64,000 bases of DNA from Marsupella aquatica (taxonomy: Eukaryota > Marchantiophyta): the NCBI GenBank assembly GCA_973895155.1, contig OZ316891.1:24862001-24926000 (forward strand), given 5' to 3'. Position 1 is the stretch's first letter. Each line of letters opens with the position of its first letter. Positions 9,440 through 19,426 of this stretch are shown one piece after another. The position numbers and the translations under genes are program-made. Under the pieces are notes generated by a model that was not told the origin of the DNA, did no database searches, and saw nothing but the letters and a program-made list of their open reading frames with translations.

Positions 9440-11376
9440 GAGCCTCTAGTCCCGAAGCCGAGGAGAAGCAGGCCGTAACTCCCGACCATAGTAAGGAGAG
9501 CAGGAGATCAACACGGAGACCGGAGGAGGAACCAAGACCGGCAGGAGGTGAAGCCGTGTTCACACCAAAACCAGGAGACGAGCGGGAGAAGCTGGTAGTC
9601 CAAGCCAAGGAGGAGGCGGTGGAGGACTACAGCAATGATAACTCCGGCTATGGGTCGGATCATCATGTTCCAGGAGTAAGGACCTGTGGTCGCTTCATCC
9701 CCACGCTCCCAAGAGTAGTCCGAGGAGACCCGAGCCAGCAGAGCAGCCCCGAGTCTCCCCCACCAGATGTCGCTCCCCCAAGCTTTGACGGCATAAAACA
9801 GACGGTGCAAGAATTTCAAGAGCGAATCAAGGAGGAAGAGGAGGCAGCCCTGGCTAGAGAAAAGGATTTACCAGGAGGGGAATGGCCAGAGAACATCAGG
9901 CGGCTAGCCAAAAAAGGAAGCAAACCTCTAGCCACGATTGAAGAGACCCGCAAGACTGCTTGGGAGCAGAGGCCGCGATGGGGGATGCCGATCACTTCTA
10001 CCTACTCCACCTACGCTAAGAATAGAGCAATGGAGTATGGTGAGATGTGTGGGGAACTTGCGCTCGGCATCTTTGGGGAGGAATTGGAGGTAGGACCCTT
10101 TTTCCATAGGGAGCAGTTGGAGAAGCGCCAATTGGAAGAAGCGGTGGCCTTGGAAAGAAGCAAGAAGGACGAGGTCATCCGGCGGCTTAGGAGGATGGAA
10201 GCCGAGATTGAAGATCTAAGGACGGCCAAGAAAGCCCAAGATGAGCTGCGGATTAAACGGCATGAGCTAAATATCATGCAGGGGCAGTTGGACATAGCGC
10301 AGGCGGATAGTCAGATTATCAAGGATAAACTGACTCAGGCCCAAGGAGAATTGGCCGACGCAATCAAGGACCGGGAGAAATGGAAAAAGGAGCTGAGAGA
10401 CGCAGAGGAGGCCCATATAGCAGTCAACAACCGGGTCATGGCGGAGACCCAAAGAAAGGAATGGGCGTTGAAAGGGGAGCTCGAGAAAAGCCGCGGAGCC
10501 CTTGAACAAAAGGAGGTCGAGTTAGGGAAATCCTATCAAGGGATTATTGCGCTGCAGCAGGAGCTTGCGTCCCTAACGGCCACCTTCAAAGCCAACCTAA
10601 GGGAGAAGGACGATATGCTCGATCAGACTTATGCCAAGATGAACCAGATGGAGTCTGTCATCATTGCAGAGCTCGACAAGGAGCTAAGAGCAACCCGGGA
10701 GGAGAGGGCTACCTTGAAGAAGGAATTGGAGGAAGCCCACAGGGAGCAGGAGGAGGCCAAAAACAAGCTAGAGGGGGCACGTAAGGACCTGGATGAGACC
10801 CAAGAGGAGTTGGAGGAAATCACGAGGAAGATGGAGAACCTACAGCGGCGGGCCGACAACCAAACAGAGCGGCTGAAGAAACAAGCCGCAGTATTTAAAT
10901 GCTTAGCTGCAGCAGGTCCATCTCCCGTTGGGGCAAACCAGTTACCAGGGGTGGTAATTGCCGAAGGACAAGCCGCGCCACCTGCACCAGTGCCGGAAGT
11001 AAGTGGGAAGGGGAAGGGACCAGCTGCCGAGCCAGCAACAAAGAAGAAGCAGAAACCTTCAGGGTCAAGGAGTAATACGACTCCACGGGCCGAGGTGACC
11101 AAGGAGGTAGACCCGGCAACGACCCCAGACAAGATCAAGGCAGAGGATCCAACTACCCTAGGGGAAGGGGAGGCCGAAGCCGTGAGTGAGGATGAGGCCG
11201 AAGCCGGGGGTGATGCCGAGGCCGGTGTCGGGGCCGAAGCCGAAGGTGGACCCAGTCAGGCCGATGGAGAGTTGACTCAGTCAAGGGCAGGTAATCTGTC
11301 AGTAGACGGGCCAGCGGCAGTGGCTGAGGAGGAAGCGTTGGGGGCGTCCATTGGGGATCCTCCACCGGTGTCGTGA
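9430..11376 (+). CDS. LTR 1 ORF B: long coiled-coil protein
   Basis: ATG at 9430 starts MYVGASSPEAEEKQA; the frame is fully open for 648 codons. An acidic and Pro-rich N-terminal 150 residues contain GYGSDHHVPGVRTCGRFIP. A long alpha-helical heptad-like region of about 330 residues follows, rich in E, K, L and R (LRRMEAEIEDLRTAKKAQDE; KKELEEAHREQEEAKNKLEG). The C terminus is an acidic Glu/Ala/Gly tail with basic patches (KKKQKPSGSRS). It is the best preserved copy of ORF B here. It has CAG (9799-9801) where copies in LTR 3 and element C have TAG. The role is unknown; an oligomerisation or structural protein is plausible. Confidence 0.7.
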   Translation: MYVGASSPEAEEKQAVTPDHSKESRRSTRRPEEEPRPAGGEAVFTPKPGDEREKLVVQAKEEAVEDYSNDNSGYGSDHHVPGVRTCGRFIPTLPRVVRGDPSQQSSPESPPPDVAPPSFDGIKQTVQEFQERIKEEEEAALAREKDLPGGEWPENIRRLAKKGSKPLATIEETRKTAWEQRPRWGMPITSTYSTYAKNRAMEYGEMCGELALGIFGEELEVGPFFHREQLEKRQLEEAVALERSKKDEVIRRLRRMEAEIEDLRTAKKAQDELRIKRHELNIMQGQLDIAQADSQIIKDKLTQAQGELADAIKDREKWKKELRDAEEAHIAVNNRVMAETQRKEWALKGELEKSRGALEQKEVELGKSYQGIIALQQELASLTATFKANLREKDDMLDQTYAKMNQMESVIIAELDKELRATREERATLKKELEEAHREQEEAKNKLEGARKDLDETQEELEEITRKMENLQRRADNQTERLKKQAAVFKCLAAAGPSPVGANQLPGVVIAEGQAAPPAPVPEVSGKGKGPAAEPATKKKQKPSGSRSNTTPRAEVTKEVDPATTPDKIKAEDPTTLGEGEAEAVSEDEAEAGGDAEAGVGAEAEGGPSQADGELTQSRAGNLSVDGPAAVAEEEALGASIGDPPPVS

Positions 11377-12291
11377 CGGTGCAAGGGGGCCGCTCCTTTC
11401 AAGGAGGGCGGACGTGGAGGTAGGAGGCGTGAGTGGGCCGGGCGGGCGCTGATCTCCAGGTTTAAGATTAGGATCAGGACCAGGAGCGGCCCTGACACTT
11501 AGCTTAGTGGGATTGCGGTTCCACTGGTAAGAGCAGCACTTGTACTCTTGCCTCGCTGTACATAGGTAGATTCGGGCAGGTAGATTACTGTTAGGTAGAT
11601 TAGGCTTACGCTGCAAAGAATTAGGCGGATCCGCTACCAGGATAAGTACCTGGGCTGCGGGGAGCTCAGGGCCTCTTCTTTAACAAGTTTTTAGTTTGCA
11701 CCAGCCGGGCTGGGATCAAATAGTAAGAGAAGCTCTCGGTTAGTTATACCGTGACCTTGTGTATATTCATGTTTCCTCATGCCTAAGAGCTGAATAGAGT
11801 TGGCCTCACGGCTTAGTTCGCAGAGCTTGTGTATGAGATGTACTGTTTGTATGGCAAGTGCATGGTATGACTCAGTCAGAAGGAGTCATTTTACTATTTG
11901 TGTGTCGCATTAACTTGTGTGAAGAGTGCCCACATCAACTAATAGGGAAAGGAAAGTAAGCAAGGGAGTGAGAGTTGGATGTGTCGAGCTGAGAGAGGTC
12001 TTAGCGGCTTAACCAAGCCTATTGGGGATCATTCCGGCGGCGGAATCCAAATATACCTAACCAGAAGGAGAGGAATACAAGGGAAGGCCTAGAGTAGGCC
12101 GGCTTCATATCTCATGACCCGATGAAGGATCTGTCCAGTATATGTGTGTAAAATGTTAATAGATGTAGAAGAGTTTAGCAACGTCCCATGCCTCTAAGCC
12201 GCGGAAACAGCCCCGCCAAGCGCGAAACCTGCGGGAATCGGCTTGTGCTGGGGGGGTTTCTTGGGTTTAGGGAGCCATGGGACGCACCACA
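11377..12291 (+). promoter_or_regulatory. LTR 1 noncoding 3' part
   Basis: After the ORF B stop the LTR has about 900 noncoding bases ending GGGACGCACCACA. The same block appears at the end of each LTR of this family (33214-34129, 44016-44931, reverse of 51737-52524). By comparison with other LTRs it should hold promoter and RNA-processing signals. TTGTGTATATTCATG (11756-11770) is AT-rich but no TATA box can be assigned with confidence. Confidence 0.35.
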
Positions 12292-12296
12292 CTAGG

Positions 12297-13545
12297 TGAT
12301 GCAGTTGACTCGTGTGTGATCTGGGATTCTTCCTTGGCATATTTGAGGTCTTCAACATTGCCGAAAAGAACCGCTGTGGATGGTGTTCCTACTCCAGTGG
12401 ACGGGGATGAAGGATGTTCCGAAATGGACGTTGGTGGTAAAGGAGGCAACCTTGCTGAAGGAGAGGAGGTTGAGATGTTCATTTTAGATGAACTTGTATC
12501 AAAAGGAGTTGTCTTCAATACCAATCCAATGGACACTTGTCATAGTGAACGACTCGGTGTTGGCCGTGTCAGTATACAAATATCAGAGGTTGTTTAGGGA
12601 AATAGAAAATTACCGTATCCGCATCCTAGAGCTGACACAGTGCAAGAGGCAATGCAGACTTGGGTAATGTGGGATGTTGCTGATGTTTCAAGAAAAGGCT
12701 CTATTCCAGGTTCTGGCATGTTTGTTGGTGCAAACCCGGGTGCAAACCTGTTTAAGGATCTTCCATTGAAAGATTTTACAATGCGTTCCAACTGGATGGC
12801 AGAGGAAGTTGACTTGTATGATGTTTCTCGTTGTCGTAAGGTTGCGACAGGGGTTATCACAGTTCCTTTTGAAGCAGGTGCTGTTGATGATGAACTTCTT
12901 GGTCCAGAGCATGTGGGTGTAGCTGTTGTGAATATCAACGATCCTGCATTATTTCCAAATATCCATGCTGGTACTCCAGGTTTGGTGAGGTGGGAAATCA
13001 AATCTTTGTTGTTGATTTCATCTCAAATGTTTCTCGGGGATATCCTTGAGAAAGGTTCACATGTGTGGATAGAATCGGGTCGAAATGAGAGCGACCCGGA
13101 TTTGGATGGTGATGGGAAACCTCCAAAAAGACCTTATAATTTCATTAGAAGGACCAAAGTGGATCTGGAGGAGAAAAAAAAACATTTGCAATCAAGGGCG
13201 CTTTTGAAAATCACCGAGGAGTGCATTGATTCCATCCAAAGAGAAGGTTGTTGCAGGTTAAAGTGTTGCTTGAACATGCCAAGAGAGGACTTGGAGGCAA
13301 TGAGGAGGGAATTCCATGGAATGTCAAGTGACAACAAAACAAGTCATATCTTCAATCTTTTTGGGTGTAGAGAAGACCAAGTCAAGAGAAAAGGATTTTT
13401 TGTTCTAAAGGGACGTGTGGTTTGTAAGGATGCGTTCATAAAAATGCATGGGTTTAGTACGGCAAAGTATTATGATTACAAAAATCAGTACGAAGCTGGG
13501 TGCACAATTGGTTTCCATGGAAATCAAGGGCAACATAAGACATGA
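12297..13545 (+). pseudogene. Middle of the DUF8039/DUF7869 gene: second DUF8039-like segment and Cys-containing region
   Basis: The frame continues from 7588 and completes the first DUF8039-like segment (DAVDSCVIWDSS). An in-frame TAG lies at 12595-12597. A second such segment follows: EEVDLYDVSRCRKVATGV, LGPEHVGVAVVNI, PGLVRWEIKSLLL. The C-terminal part (CCLNMPREDLEAM, then RVVCKDAFIKMHGFS) resembles the region that precedes DUF7869 in many eukaryotic proteins. The section ends at an in-frame TGA (13543-13545), which one CGA-to-TGA transition would explain. A palindrome copy lies inside the coding sequence at 13077-13097. Confidence 0.6.
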
Positions 13546-15828
13546 TCAAGCACCTTGCATGCTCGTGCATTGTTGGAGTCCATTTTAATCCAAAATGGAG
13601 AACCAATGCCACATCTTCCCTATGGTGGGTCCAACGGCACTGATACTGTCGAATATCGACTCCCATCATGTTTCACTAAGAAGGAGATTTTTCAAGAGGT
13701 ATTTGCAAAGATGGAATTGGACGGCTATGCTAAGGTTACTGAAGTTACCATGTACAACATCTGGAAAAATTCTTTTGATAATTTTGACTTTCACAAGGGC
13801 AGTGCATTTGCCAAGCGCACATTTTGCACTGAGTTCAAAGATCAATTGATGCGGGAGAAGAGAAAAAAAGAGCGTGCAGAGATTGAAGAGAAAAGAGCAC
13901 GACATCTTCGTGAACAAATGTCAAGGAGATATGTTTACTATGCTCATAGGGTTCTTGCAAAGAAGGATCCTCAAAACTATCTTTGCATTATTCATGATAA
14001 GATGGACCAAGCCAAGACTTGGATCCCCAGATTGGTCCCCACTCCAAAATCTCTCTCTGGTAGTGGTCAACCTCTGCCCATTGCCCTTACTAGGATGTTA
14101 ACCCATGGAAGGGATCCAGGAGTGTATGCACACTTTAGTTTGACTGGCCTTTGGCCTGGAGATGCAGACTTCACTGTGACATCTTTGGCCAAATGCCTTC
14201 AAGATTTGGAGGATTACACTGGAGACAAAATGGGAGACATGCTTGAAGCTTTCAATTGGAACGCAACTAGGCCAATATTTCAGTCTCTTTTGGACTTTGA
14301 AGCATTTCAAGCGGGTTACTTGGAACCCAAAAATGTTTCAATTCTCAAGTTTCAAGGCCTTGATGACGGTCAGGAGAGCCAAAAAACCAGCACAACAGAT
14401 GCTGGTTCTAGAGTTGATCCTGAGACTACAAGCTCTTTCAAGCCCTTACCAAGGCACCTAACACTGCAGATGGACAATTCAGGAAAAGATAATAAAAATC
14501 AATATGTGATGGCATTTTGCAGCGAGCTTGTTAGCAGGGGGGTGTTTGAAACTGTGCAAATGTCATTCCTCATGGTTGGCCACACCCATGAGGATGTGGA
14601 TGCACTATTTTCTCAAGTATCCAAACAGGTCAGGTACAAAGAGGTTGCTACCCTCCTTGCGTTGATGGCTGAGGTTTGGGAGTGTGAAAGCATCCATCCT
14701 GTACCACTATTGATTCAGGAGGTTGCATCTTACAAGCACTATTTGAAGGCTTTCCAAGTGAAAGAGATTGAAGGTCACTCGAAACCAGTGGCATTTCTAT
14801 TCTCCATGAGGGATAATGTGCCAGTGTATCAATATAAAGCACATGTCAAACAACCTTGGCTTCCAGCAACAGGGAGGTCAATTTGGAGAACTGATCTCAT
14901 CACAAACACGCTCATTTTACCGGAGGGCCAACCATTTGCAAAACCTATATCGGGGGAGGTACAAAAGAAAGCCGAGGAAATCATCCCATTCCTTAATCGT
15001 TACATTGATTTCTTGAGGAAAAGTTGCAAGGATGAGACCTCTGCAGCATACCGCGAGAGATTTCCTTTGGTGAAATATTGGGAGAGGCTTGTTATGGCAC
15101 TCTCTGAGGCACTTACAATAGAAGGGGAGGGGGAAAGACAATTGTCATTGACAACTGATTTCTGGCCAAAGACTAACCATGGCACAGGTTACAAGGTGAT
15201 TTTGGGGACCTCTCAACCTTCAAGTGAACCTACTCAAAATCCAGAGATGATGGACCTTCAAAATGAGTACATGGAAGAGATGGAAGGTCAAGCTGCACCC
15301 TTCGTTGGTGCACGAGGAGAGCGAGAACTTGCACGTTGGATTCCCCTACAAGATATTCAAGAGGGTCACTTTGTGTTTTTACGTCCAGAGGATGAATGGG
15401 AGCAAAAAAATGGCAAAGGGCGTTTCTGGTTAGTTCGAGCTTTGGGTGGTGTGGATCCAAACCATGAGGTTTCTTCACTAGATTTGCAATTTAGTGAAGG
15501 GTCTTCTTCAAGGTTTTCTAAGAGCATTCACCTAAGTAGCATTCCTAAGCGGTATGCTCCTATGTTCCAAGTGCAATGGTGGAGGCCTAAACATGGTAAG
15601 CATGATGCAAAGGATGATGTTCGATACGAACGTTGCTTTCAGACCACTAAGACGTGGGAGCTAGATCCTGGGTTTAACACTATCACTCAAAGTTGGCAGT
15701 TTGCAAATTCTGCAATGTATGGGTTTAAGTCAGGTGCCAAAGAACAAAATATTATGGATAGAGGTTTGACAATTCCCAAGAATGTTTTGAAAACTCTCAA
15801 AACTTACATGGAAGGTATTGATGAGTAG
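13546..15828 (+). pseudogene. C-terminal half: DUF7869-like, RNase-H/DDE-type transposase candidate
   Basis: About 757 codons are open and in the same frame as the preceding section, from which they are separated only by the TGA. The core reads RHLTLQMDNSGKDNKNQYV, then VSRGVFETVQMSFLMVGHTH, then EDVDALFSQVSK. This is the hallmark of DUF7869 proteins and looks like a retroviral-integrase-type catalytic fold: Asp in MDNSGKDNKN and the His/Asp/Glu cluster in VGHTHEDVD. Upstream are a Lys/Arg/Glu-rich helix (MREKRKKERAEIEEKR) and a region with HDKMDQAKTWIPRL. Stop TAG at 15826-15828. It is the best candidate for the element's recombinase. The transposase role is inference; the family itself is poorly characterised. 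Confidence 0.65.
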
Positions 15829-16411
15829 AGTGATAGAGTGGTCACAAGTGTCCACTATGTAATGACTTGTAGGTAGGAGGGTCAAGTTAATTTCCATGCA
15901 TTTGCCTAAAGTAAGTGAGAGAACAAGGCTTGCAATCAAATACTCATGATCTTTCTTAGTTATTGAATGGACTTTTTGATAATTATTGTTATTTTTGTCT
16001 TAGTACATATATTTCTAGAAAATGATGGCAGTTCTAAGTTACTTGGATGTCATCCTAGTTTGAATATAAGATATTTAACTTGTCTAGCATTTCATTGTTG
16101 CTTAGATAATGCTCCTATCCAAGCTAGATGTTTTGAGTATAGATGCTATCCAAGCTTATGTGTAATTACACTCGTTCTATCTATTTTCAACCAAATGAAC
16201 ACTTTTTATCACCCAAATGTTTTTTAATATTATCCAAATTAATATTTTCTTTGCCCAAATGTCTATTTTTTGCCCCAAATTTATAATTCATGATGCTTAA
16301 ATTTTCATTTTTCATCCTTCAAATTTACAATTCTTATGCCTAAAAGTGTGTTTTTAAATGCCCAAATTTCCAAATCTTCTTTATAATTCCACTTTTAATG
16401 AATATAGTGAT
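15829..16411 (+). repeat. AT-rich 3' end of the ParB/DUF7869 element and its presumed terminal repeat
   Basis: No gene is seen. The sequence is AT-rich with recurrent CCCAAAT and CCTAAAAGTG words, similar in style to the interior of the MITE at 51 kb. The terminal 22 bases (16390-16411) match the MITE right end at 20 positions. The partner inverted repeat would lie left of the window. Confidence 0.5.
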
Positions 16412-16684
16412 ATTTCCTTTTCATTAATTTATGTTTACATGATGCTGAGAGCATTTAGGGTTTAGGGTTTAGGGTTTAGGGTTTATGAAACTTCTCACCG
16501 CTGTAGAGCGATCTTCAAAATACCTTATTAAAGTAATCAAACTTGATTACTATGTGTGGAAAACGTTTTTAGTTCTTTATTATTGTTTAAATCTATCAAA
16601 CCAACCCCATCTTGTTCTTTACGGGAACGAATACCAAGTTTGAAGACCTTTAAGTGTGTTTTTGGTTCTTCATAGCAAACTACA
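16412..16684. other. Noncoding spacer with telomere-like repeats
   Basis: AT-rich sequence with four TTTAGGG units at 16454-16481 and a partial fifth. No reading frame or other feature is recognised. Confidence 0.5.
16454..16485 (+). repeat. Interstitial plant-type telomere repeat (TTTAGGG x4)
   Basis: Four perfect TTTAGGG units followed by TTTA. This is the Arabidopsis-type telomere repeat used by most plants. Confidence 0.95.
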
Positions 16685-17122
16685 CCTTCCTCGTGCTTCC
16701 CTGCTCTGCTGGCTTCCTGGGTGCCGCCGACCTTGTTCTTTTTGCAGGGGTGGCCTCTTCGTTGTTGTTCCCTTTCCTCTTCATAGCGGTTGCCGTGGAT
16801 GTTTCTCCTAGCATGGTTGCCTTCGTCCACCCCTCCATGCTACCCTTCAACTCCCAATGTATGTCATTGCAGCGGTTGATGGCTTCCCGGATGCCGATGT
16901 TTTTGTTCTTGCAAAACAGAAGGTCGTCTAGTTGTTGCTAGTCGGTGTCCACAGGAATTCAGCCTTGATGAGTTCTCCTCCCAAAAAGTTTACTACCCAT
17001 TTTCTGTTACGAGTAACTATTTGCTGTTTGTTGTTTGTTGTTTACTGTCACAGTGGTTATACCCAGTGCACTCTTGATTTTACTATTTAAACTGGCCTAG
17101 TGATTCCTGGCTAGGTATCACA
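16685..17122 (-). mobile_element. Truncated 5' end of a reversed element C-family LTR
   Basis: Read on the minus strand it begins TGTGATACCTAGCCAGGAATCAC at 17122 and later matches the ORF A coding region of the family (FCKNKNIGIREA-like and ELKGSM-like segments, then KRTRSAAPRKPAEQ-like). Much of the LTR between the terminus and ORF A is replaced or deleted, and the copy stops near 16685. The plus-strand frame at 16654-16941 is its antisense shadow. Confidence 0.7.
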
Positions 17123-17295
17123 TGATCAAAGATAGTGACCACCTTGTTGATCTGTATTTGATGTATCCAGTTGAGGGAAAGTTTCCACCCCGCGCCTTGT
17201 CAGAGTGGGAGAGACTCCATTGCCCATGGTATTTAGACATTGACAAATGGGATCTGCCTTTCGACAAGGTCTCAAATCCCAGCAAGGTATGTATC
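17123..17295 (+). pseudogene. Short host or transposon coding fragment between two LTRs
   Basis: An open stretch reads HLVDLYLMYPVEGKFPPRAL, then EWERLHCPWYLDIDKWDLPF, and ends at AAG before GTATGTAT, which could be a splice donor. It lies between a reversed LTR fragment and solo LTR 2. The family is not recognised. The companion sequence beyond solo LTR 2 begins at 45356. Confidence 0.35.
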
Positions 17296-17406
17296 TGTGA
17301 TGCCTAGCCAGGAATCACTAGGCCAGTTAAGTGGGGAAACGGAGGTGTACCCTATAAACACATTAGTATAATAACAAAAACAAGGAAAATATAAACAATA
17401 AAGGGT

Positions 17407-18443
17407 GACTATGGAACCCGGGCCTTGGCCGGAGGTAAGGACGTCGAGGGAGAGAACACGATTAGGGTTAGGGCGCGCTAAGCATCGACGGCTAGGGGTA
17501 ACCAACAAGAGGAAAGACTAGAGGCAAAAGGGGTAAGGACCGCTCGCGAGGAATGGTGGCTCATTGGCAAGCACAAACTGGGCAAACGACTACGCAAGGC
17601 CAACTACTGTCAGCTGCTTAGGCAAGCACTCGGTGCAGGAGCAGATACCAACAATCGAGTCAAGGAGGGTATGAGCAACGTCAATCAAGCGGCACATTTT
17701 TGGGGATGCCTGTTTGAACGGGCAACTGAGTACATTAAGACTTACGAGGACAAAGAATCGGAGAGAGCAACTCAAGAATGGCAGGAGCTCGCTCGACTGT
17801 GGGAGATGTAGAAGTCTGCCTTCTTAGGAGGAGAACTCATCAAGGCCGAGTTCTTGTGGACTCCTACTGCCAATCAGCTCGATGACCTTCTATTTTGCGA
17901 AGACAGAATTGTCGGCATTTGGGAAGCCATCAACCGCTGCAACGACGCACACTGGGAGTTGAAGGGTAGCACGGAGGGGTACAAAGGCAGCTGTGCTAGG
18001 AGAAACATCCACGGCAGCCAAGATGAAGAGCAAAGGAAACAACAACGAAGAGGCCACCCCGGCAAAAAGAACGAGGTCGGCGGCACCAAGGAAGCCAGCA
18101 GAGCAGCAGAACAGGAGGCAGGGAGAAGCCGAAGAGGAGGAGGTCAATCCCATCAATGCCGTTCCAACAAAGGATGACACCTGGAAAGGCTGGGCGGCGA
18201 CCCTACCAGAGGAAGTGCAATTACATTTTGCACGGGAGGAGGATGCATGCTTTACGGCCATGCAGACCAAGAAGTACCAGGGCTTCATGGCCAGATCCAG
18301 CTTGGAAACCTTCGTAAGATTACCATGGCTGAAGCCGGAGGTGCCAAACTCAGACTTATTAGAATTTGTGGGATCATGGGAACCTGAGACCAATTCCACA
18401 AGGATGTATGGGAAGGATTTCTATCTCACTCCCCGGGTGATTG
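17407..18443 (+). pseudogene. LTR 2 ORF A, 5' part, decayed
   Basis: This segment is homologous to ORF A of element C (start ATGGAACCCGGG) with several stops and frameshifts. The best preserved piece (17993-18438) reads KRTRSAAPRKPAEQQNRRQ, then EEVQLHFAREEDACFTAMQ, then LLEFVGSWEPETNSTRMY. It is cut at GATTG by solo LTR A, and the module resumes at 22281. Confidence 0.75.
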
Positions 18444-19426
18444 TGTCGCACCCCTACCCTGGGCCTTAAATCCGGGTTAGTGTCGTGGTGCGACCTCGAC
18501 CACCAGTAGGGGTGAGGGTTCGGGCAAGGAGGTGTGTAGTGACCTTCAATAGCCCTAAGTCGGGCTAAGCCGCTATACTTACTGGTATAACACTCGCATA
18601 ATTCGTACTTGTCATAGGTATATTTATTTTCCACCGCTGGAATTTTCCCTCAGTTAGTGACGCGGACTAACTCCCGACTTGGGGCTTTTCAAGCCATCGA
18701 CGTGACAAGACCTTGTGACATGCAATGAGTGGCAATCCCTACCATTAGTCCGCACCTGGTACGTCCCTTAAAATGGCGCCTTTGCCCGGACAAAGCATAC
18801 ACACAACACCAGTTACTCTCAGAAACATTAAAGGGAAAAGACTACATTTACTCAGCGAAGCATCAGTTTACATGGTTGACTCGACTTCAAAGGGGGTCAG
18901 CAGGCCCAACGGCAGTCGATGCCCAGTCTCTACGAGGCCCTACCTCGCACTTGCCCAGCAAGCTCAACTCTGGCTCTCACTCCTTGGTACGCTCTGACCC
19001 TACTCAGGCCGGGACTCCCCGTGCCTCGCCTTTCTTCTGCTGAGATAACTAAGCCTTCTCCCCCTTCCCATCGCGGAAGGGGAAGCCTAAATACTACCAT
19101 AGCGGAAGAGAACCGGAGGATACTACCTTCCGGGGTACTACCTACTGACTAACTAACTGCTGACTACCGGTCGCGCTGCACTGACCGGTTGACCGTCGAC
19201 TACGAGTGTGCCAACCGAAATGGCAGCGGCCAAGCCTACTGACAAACTCTAGTCCGTTGATGGACTCAATCCTACGTTGGCTGATCCTAACTGACCGGCC
19301 CTAATTCTTCCTACTGCCACTAATCGGCGCCTAATGACAGTCATTATGTCGTTACGCCTAACTAAAAGATGCCGCTGACTTAACCGCCTCGCGCGGCGCC
19401 TGCTTCTACCCTTCGCTAACTACCCC

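Larger units (their letters stand above)
7589..12291 (+). mobile_element. Solo LTR 1 of the element C family
   Basis: This 4.7-kb segment is collinear with the LTRs of the complete element at 29556-44931, from GCCTAGCC to GACGCACCACA. It is flanked by CTAGG on both sides (7584-7588, 12292-12296). The first bases differ from the LTR consensus TGTGATGCC by a small deletion. No internal gag-pol remains, so it is a product of LTR-LTR recombination. It interrupts the plus-strand DUF8039/DUF7869 gene. Confidence 0.92.
1..16411. mobile_element. Large DNA-transposon-like element with divergent ParB/MTase/HAD and DUF8039/DUF7869 genes (left end outside window)
   Basis: Two divergent multidomain genes share a 1.7-kb repeat-rich intergenic region: a spliced minus-strand gene (5681 to beyond position 1) and a plus-strand gene (about 7370-7588 plus 12297-15828). 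The right boundary is proposed at 16411, because CACTTTTAATGAATA followed by two bases and GTGAT (16390-16411) matches 20 of 22 bases of the right end of the MITE at 51033-51357. A family of 21-bp palindromes occurs in both arms. A solo LTR (7589-12291) is a later insertion. That the two genes belong to one element is inference from divergence, shared palindromes and the terminus match. They could instead be two abutting elements. Confidence 0.55.
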
